From Methylomonas sp. MK1 (lineage in GTDB: Bacteria > Pseudomonadota > Gammaproteobacteria > Methylococcales > Methylomonadaceae), in contig NZ_AQOV01000002.1 of assembly GCF_000365425.1 (NCBI RefSeq), positions 372,001 to 436,000 on the forward strand: a stretch of 64,000 nt of DNA, written 5' to 3'. Both the position numbers and the translations under genes were made by a program. Of the stretch, positions 63,082-64,000 are shown in pieces. Below the pieces are notes generated by a model that saw nothing but the letters and a program-made list of their open reading frames with translations, was not told where the DNA came from and did no database searches. Numbering within the stretch: the stretch's first letter is position 1; each line of letters opens with the position of its first letter.

Positions 63082-63555
63082 CTATTGATATTTGCTCATG
63101 CCTTTCAGTTGTTGCAGCGCGGCTTGGATTTTGGCGTTTGCGGCGTCGTCCAGTTCGTTGTTTTTATACACTTTGTCCAGCAAGCCTTCTTCTACTAATG
63201 CATCTTTGATCCAGCGTTTGGCAAAGGCATAGCTGGCTGGAACTTTGGCCACTTCACCTGTGTTTGGATTTTTCAGGCTATCGACAGCGGGTGTTGGAGA
63301 AACTGCGGCGGCTTTTTTTACCGGGGCGGATTTACTGGCTTTGGGGGCGGCGGGTTTGGGTGTGGCGGCTTTGGCTGGAGCGGGTTTTGCGGTGGTTTTT
63401 ACAGCTGCGGGAGGAGGAGGTGCCAGTTCGGTTTGGATTGCCGGCTTGGCGGGCTCGGGTTTACTTGTTTCCGGTTTTTCTTTTTTGCCGCCCATCACTA
63501 CAAATACTACATAAGCTACAAAAATAGTCGTCGCTATAAAAAGCAATTCAGCCAT
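63082..63555 (-). CDS. Small membrane-anchored protein with Pro/Ala/Lys linker
   Basis: A 157-residue protein. One N-terminal membrane segment (MAELLFIATTIFVAYVVFVV) is followed by a long linker of Pro, Ala and Lys (about residues 28-95). The C-terminal domain of about 60 residues is helical (KNPNTGEVAKVPASYAFAKR, then WIKDALVEEGLLDKVYK). It is preceded by a purine-rich GGGAAGGG. The family is not recognised. The shape, anchor plus flexible arm plus small head, suggests a cytoplasmic or periplasmic adaptor. Confidence 0.6.
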   Translation of the reverse strand: MAELLFIATTIFVAYVVFVVMGGKKEKPETSKPEPAKPAIQTELAPPPPAAVKTTAKPAPAKAATPKPAAPKASKSAPVKKAAAVSPTPAVDSLKNPNTGEVAKVPASYAFAKRWIKDALVEEGLLDKVYKNNELDDAANAKIQAALQQLKGMSKYQ

Positions 63556-63705
63556 AACCCTTCCCCTTTGTTTGTTTTATTTATTAAGATTCAGAACAAT
63601 GTGATGACACGTTTTAAACTCCGCGGGCGAATATACCAGAGCTAGTCAAGTCGGTAAACTAATACCCCATTTGCCGAAAAGTTCGCGAATTATGTTTAAT
63701 CCGTT

Positions 63706-64000
63706 TCAAGTGATTAAACTGGCTACCTGGCTGCTACCCAGCAAAAGGTTCAGCGAAACCTTCTGGCCATCCAGTAGATTCTGCTCGGGTTTGCCGAATG
63801 CGTAGCCTTGGCCGAAATTGACGCCGATTTCTTTCAGCTTTATCGCCGTACCTGCCGATTCGACGAATTCGGCGATGGTTTTCTTGCCGAGTTTTGAGGC
63901 AATTTCCACCATGGATTTAACGAGTATCTGGTCGGTTTCGTTGTCGAGCAGGTTTCTGATGAATTGACCGTCGATTTTCACGTAATCGACCGGAAAGGTT
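63706..64000 (-). CDS. C-terminal end of an EAL-domain protein (continues beyond the window)
   Basis: The frame is open to the window edge. It reads VDYVKIDGQFIRNL, then IAEFVES and GVNFGQGYAFGKPE, the last third of a cyclic-di-GMP phosphodiesterase domain. The Lys and Asp of VKID and the Glu of AEFVE are kept, so this part looks active. A GTG at 63981 inside the motif is not the true start. The rest of the gene lies past 64000. A short tail (QKVSLNLLLGSSQVASLIT) follows the domain. Confidence 0.85.
   Translation of the reverse strand, partial: TFPVDYVKIDGQFIRNLLDNETDQILVKSMVEIASKLGKKTIAEFVESAGTAIKLKEIGVNFGQGYAFGKPEQNLLDGQKVSLNLLLGSSQVASLIT

Noticed and set aside
1..64000. CRISPR arrays, rRNA and tRNA genes
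   Set aside because: No regularly spaced direct repeats and no recognisable rRNA or tRNA sequence in the gaps; weak tRNA-like bits near 55000 do not fold into a cloverleaf.

Overview
The window looks like chromosome of a free-living gammaproteobacterium, most likely a Methylomonas-type methanotroph or methylotroph. That is an inference. It rests on a nifB-ferredoxin-NifQ operon behind a NifA/sigma-54 promoter, a flavodiiron protein inside that operon, a pyrophosphate-type PEP carboxykinase, PilS/PilR, many cyclic-di-GMP proteins and Gly/Ala-rich, moderately GC-rich coding. No methane or methanol oxidation gene lies here, so the assignment stays provisional. No rRNA, tRNA or CRISPR array was seen.

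Layout. 1-2.3 kb: a restriction-modification-like pair (C-terminal part of an ATPase/PD-(D/E)xK protein facing a cytosine-5 DNA methyltransferase), visibly AT-rich and abutting a gene remnant. 2.3-7.2 kb: a large exported protein with a glycosidase-like C-terminus, and an acyltransferase-3 membrane protein. 7.4-12.8 kb: gcvT-gcvP (no gcvH) followed by an exonuclease/GIY-YIG fusion. 13-16.9 kb: a small HNH-like nuclease, a PocR-PAS-GGDEF sensor, and an ACP/PlsC pair. 17.2-20.7 kb: an Anbu proteasome-like peptidase and a tandem-Cache sensor. 20.8-26.1 kb: nifB, 4Fe-4S ferredoxin, nitrogenase-associated ArsC-like protein, flavodiiron protein, two 2Fe-2S ferredoxins and nifQ, preceded by a textbook NifA UAS, IHF site and -24/-12 promoter. 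26.2-30.4 kb: HupE plus an anchor protein, a CSLREXD/DUF11/RTX exported protein, and a frameshifted archaemetzincin-like lipoprotein.

30.5-36.3 kb is a defence and toxin-antitoxin island. It holds a 1340-residue NACHT/STAND-type NTPase whose predicted nuclease is at the C-terminus, YefM-YoeB, a VapB antitoxin with a vapC killed by a stop codon, and HigBA. 36.5-42.6 kb: inorganic pyrophosphatase, an exported unknown, and a MASE1-5xPAS-GGDEF-EAL protein.

42.7-49.0 kb holds two divergent copies of the predicted ATP-grasp/alpha-E peptide-ligase system (one with a transglutaminase), sharing an intergenic region with a good sigma-54 promoter match. The Anbu peptidase, the usual genomic partner of these genes, is about 25 kb away in the same window. 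49.2-52.7 kb encodes PPi-PEPCK. 52.8-54.8 kb encodes a GGDEF/EAL protein whose membrane sensor matches the copper and ethylene-binding domain of plant ETR1 residue for residue at the key sites, with an EAL domain that has lost its catalytic residues. 55-60 kb: an exported unknown, then sucC-sucD-nadE. 60-63 kb: pilS-pilR. The window ends in a small anchored protein and the end of another EAL gene.

Most interesting items: the C-terminal-nuclease STAND protein, the double ATP-grasp/alpha-E locus with its sigma-54 promoter, and the ethylene-receptor-like diguanylate cyclase.
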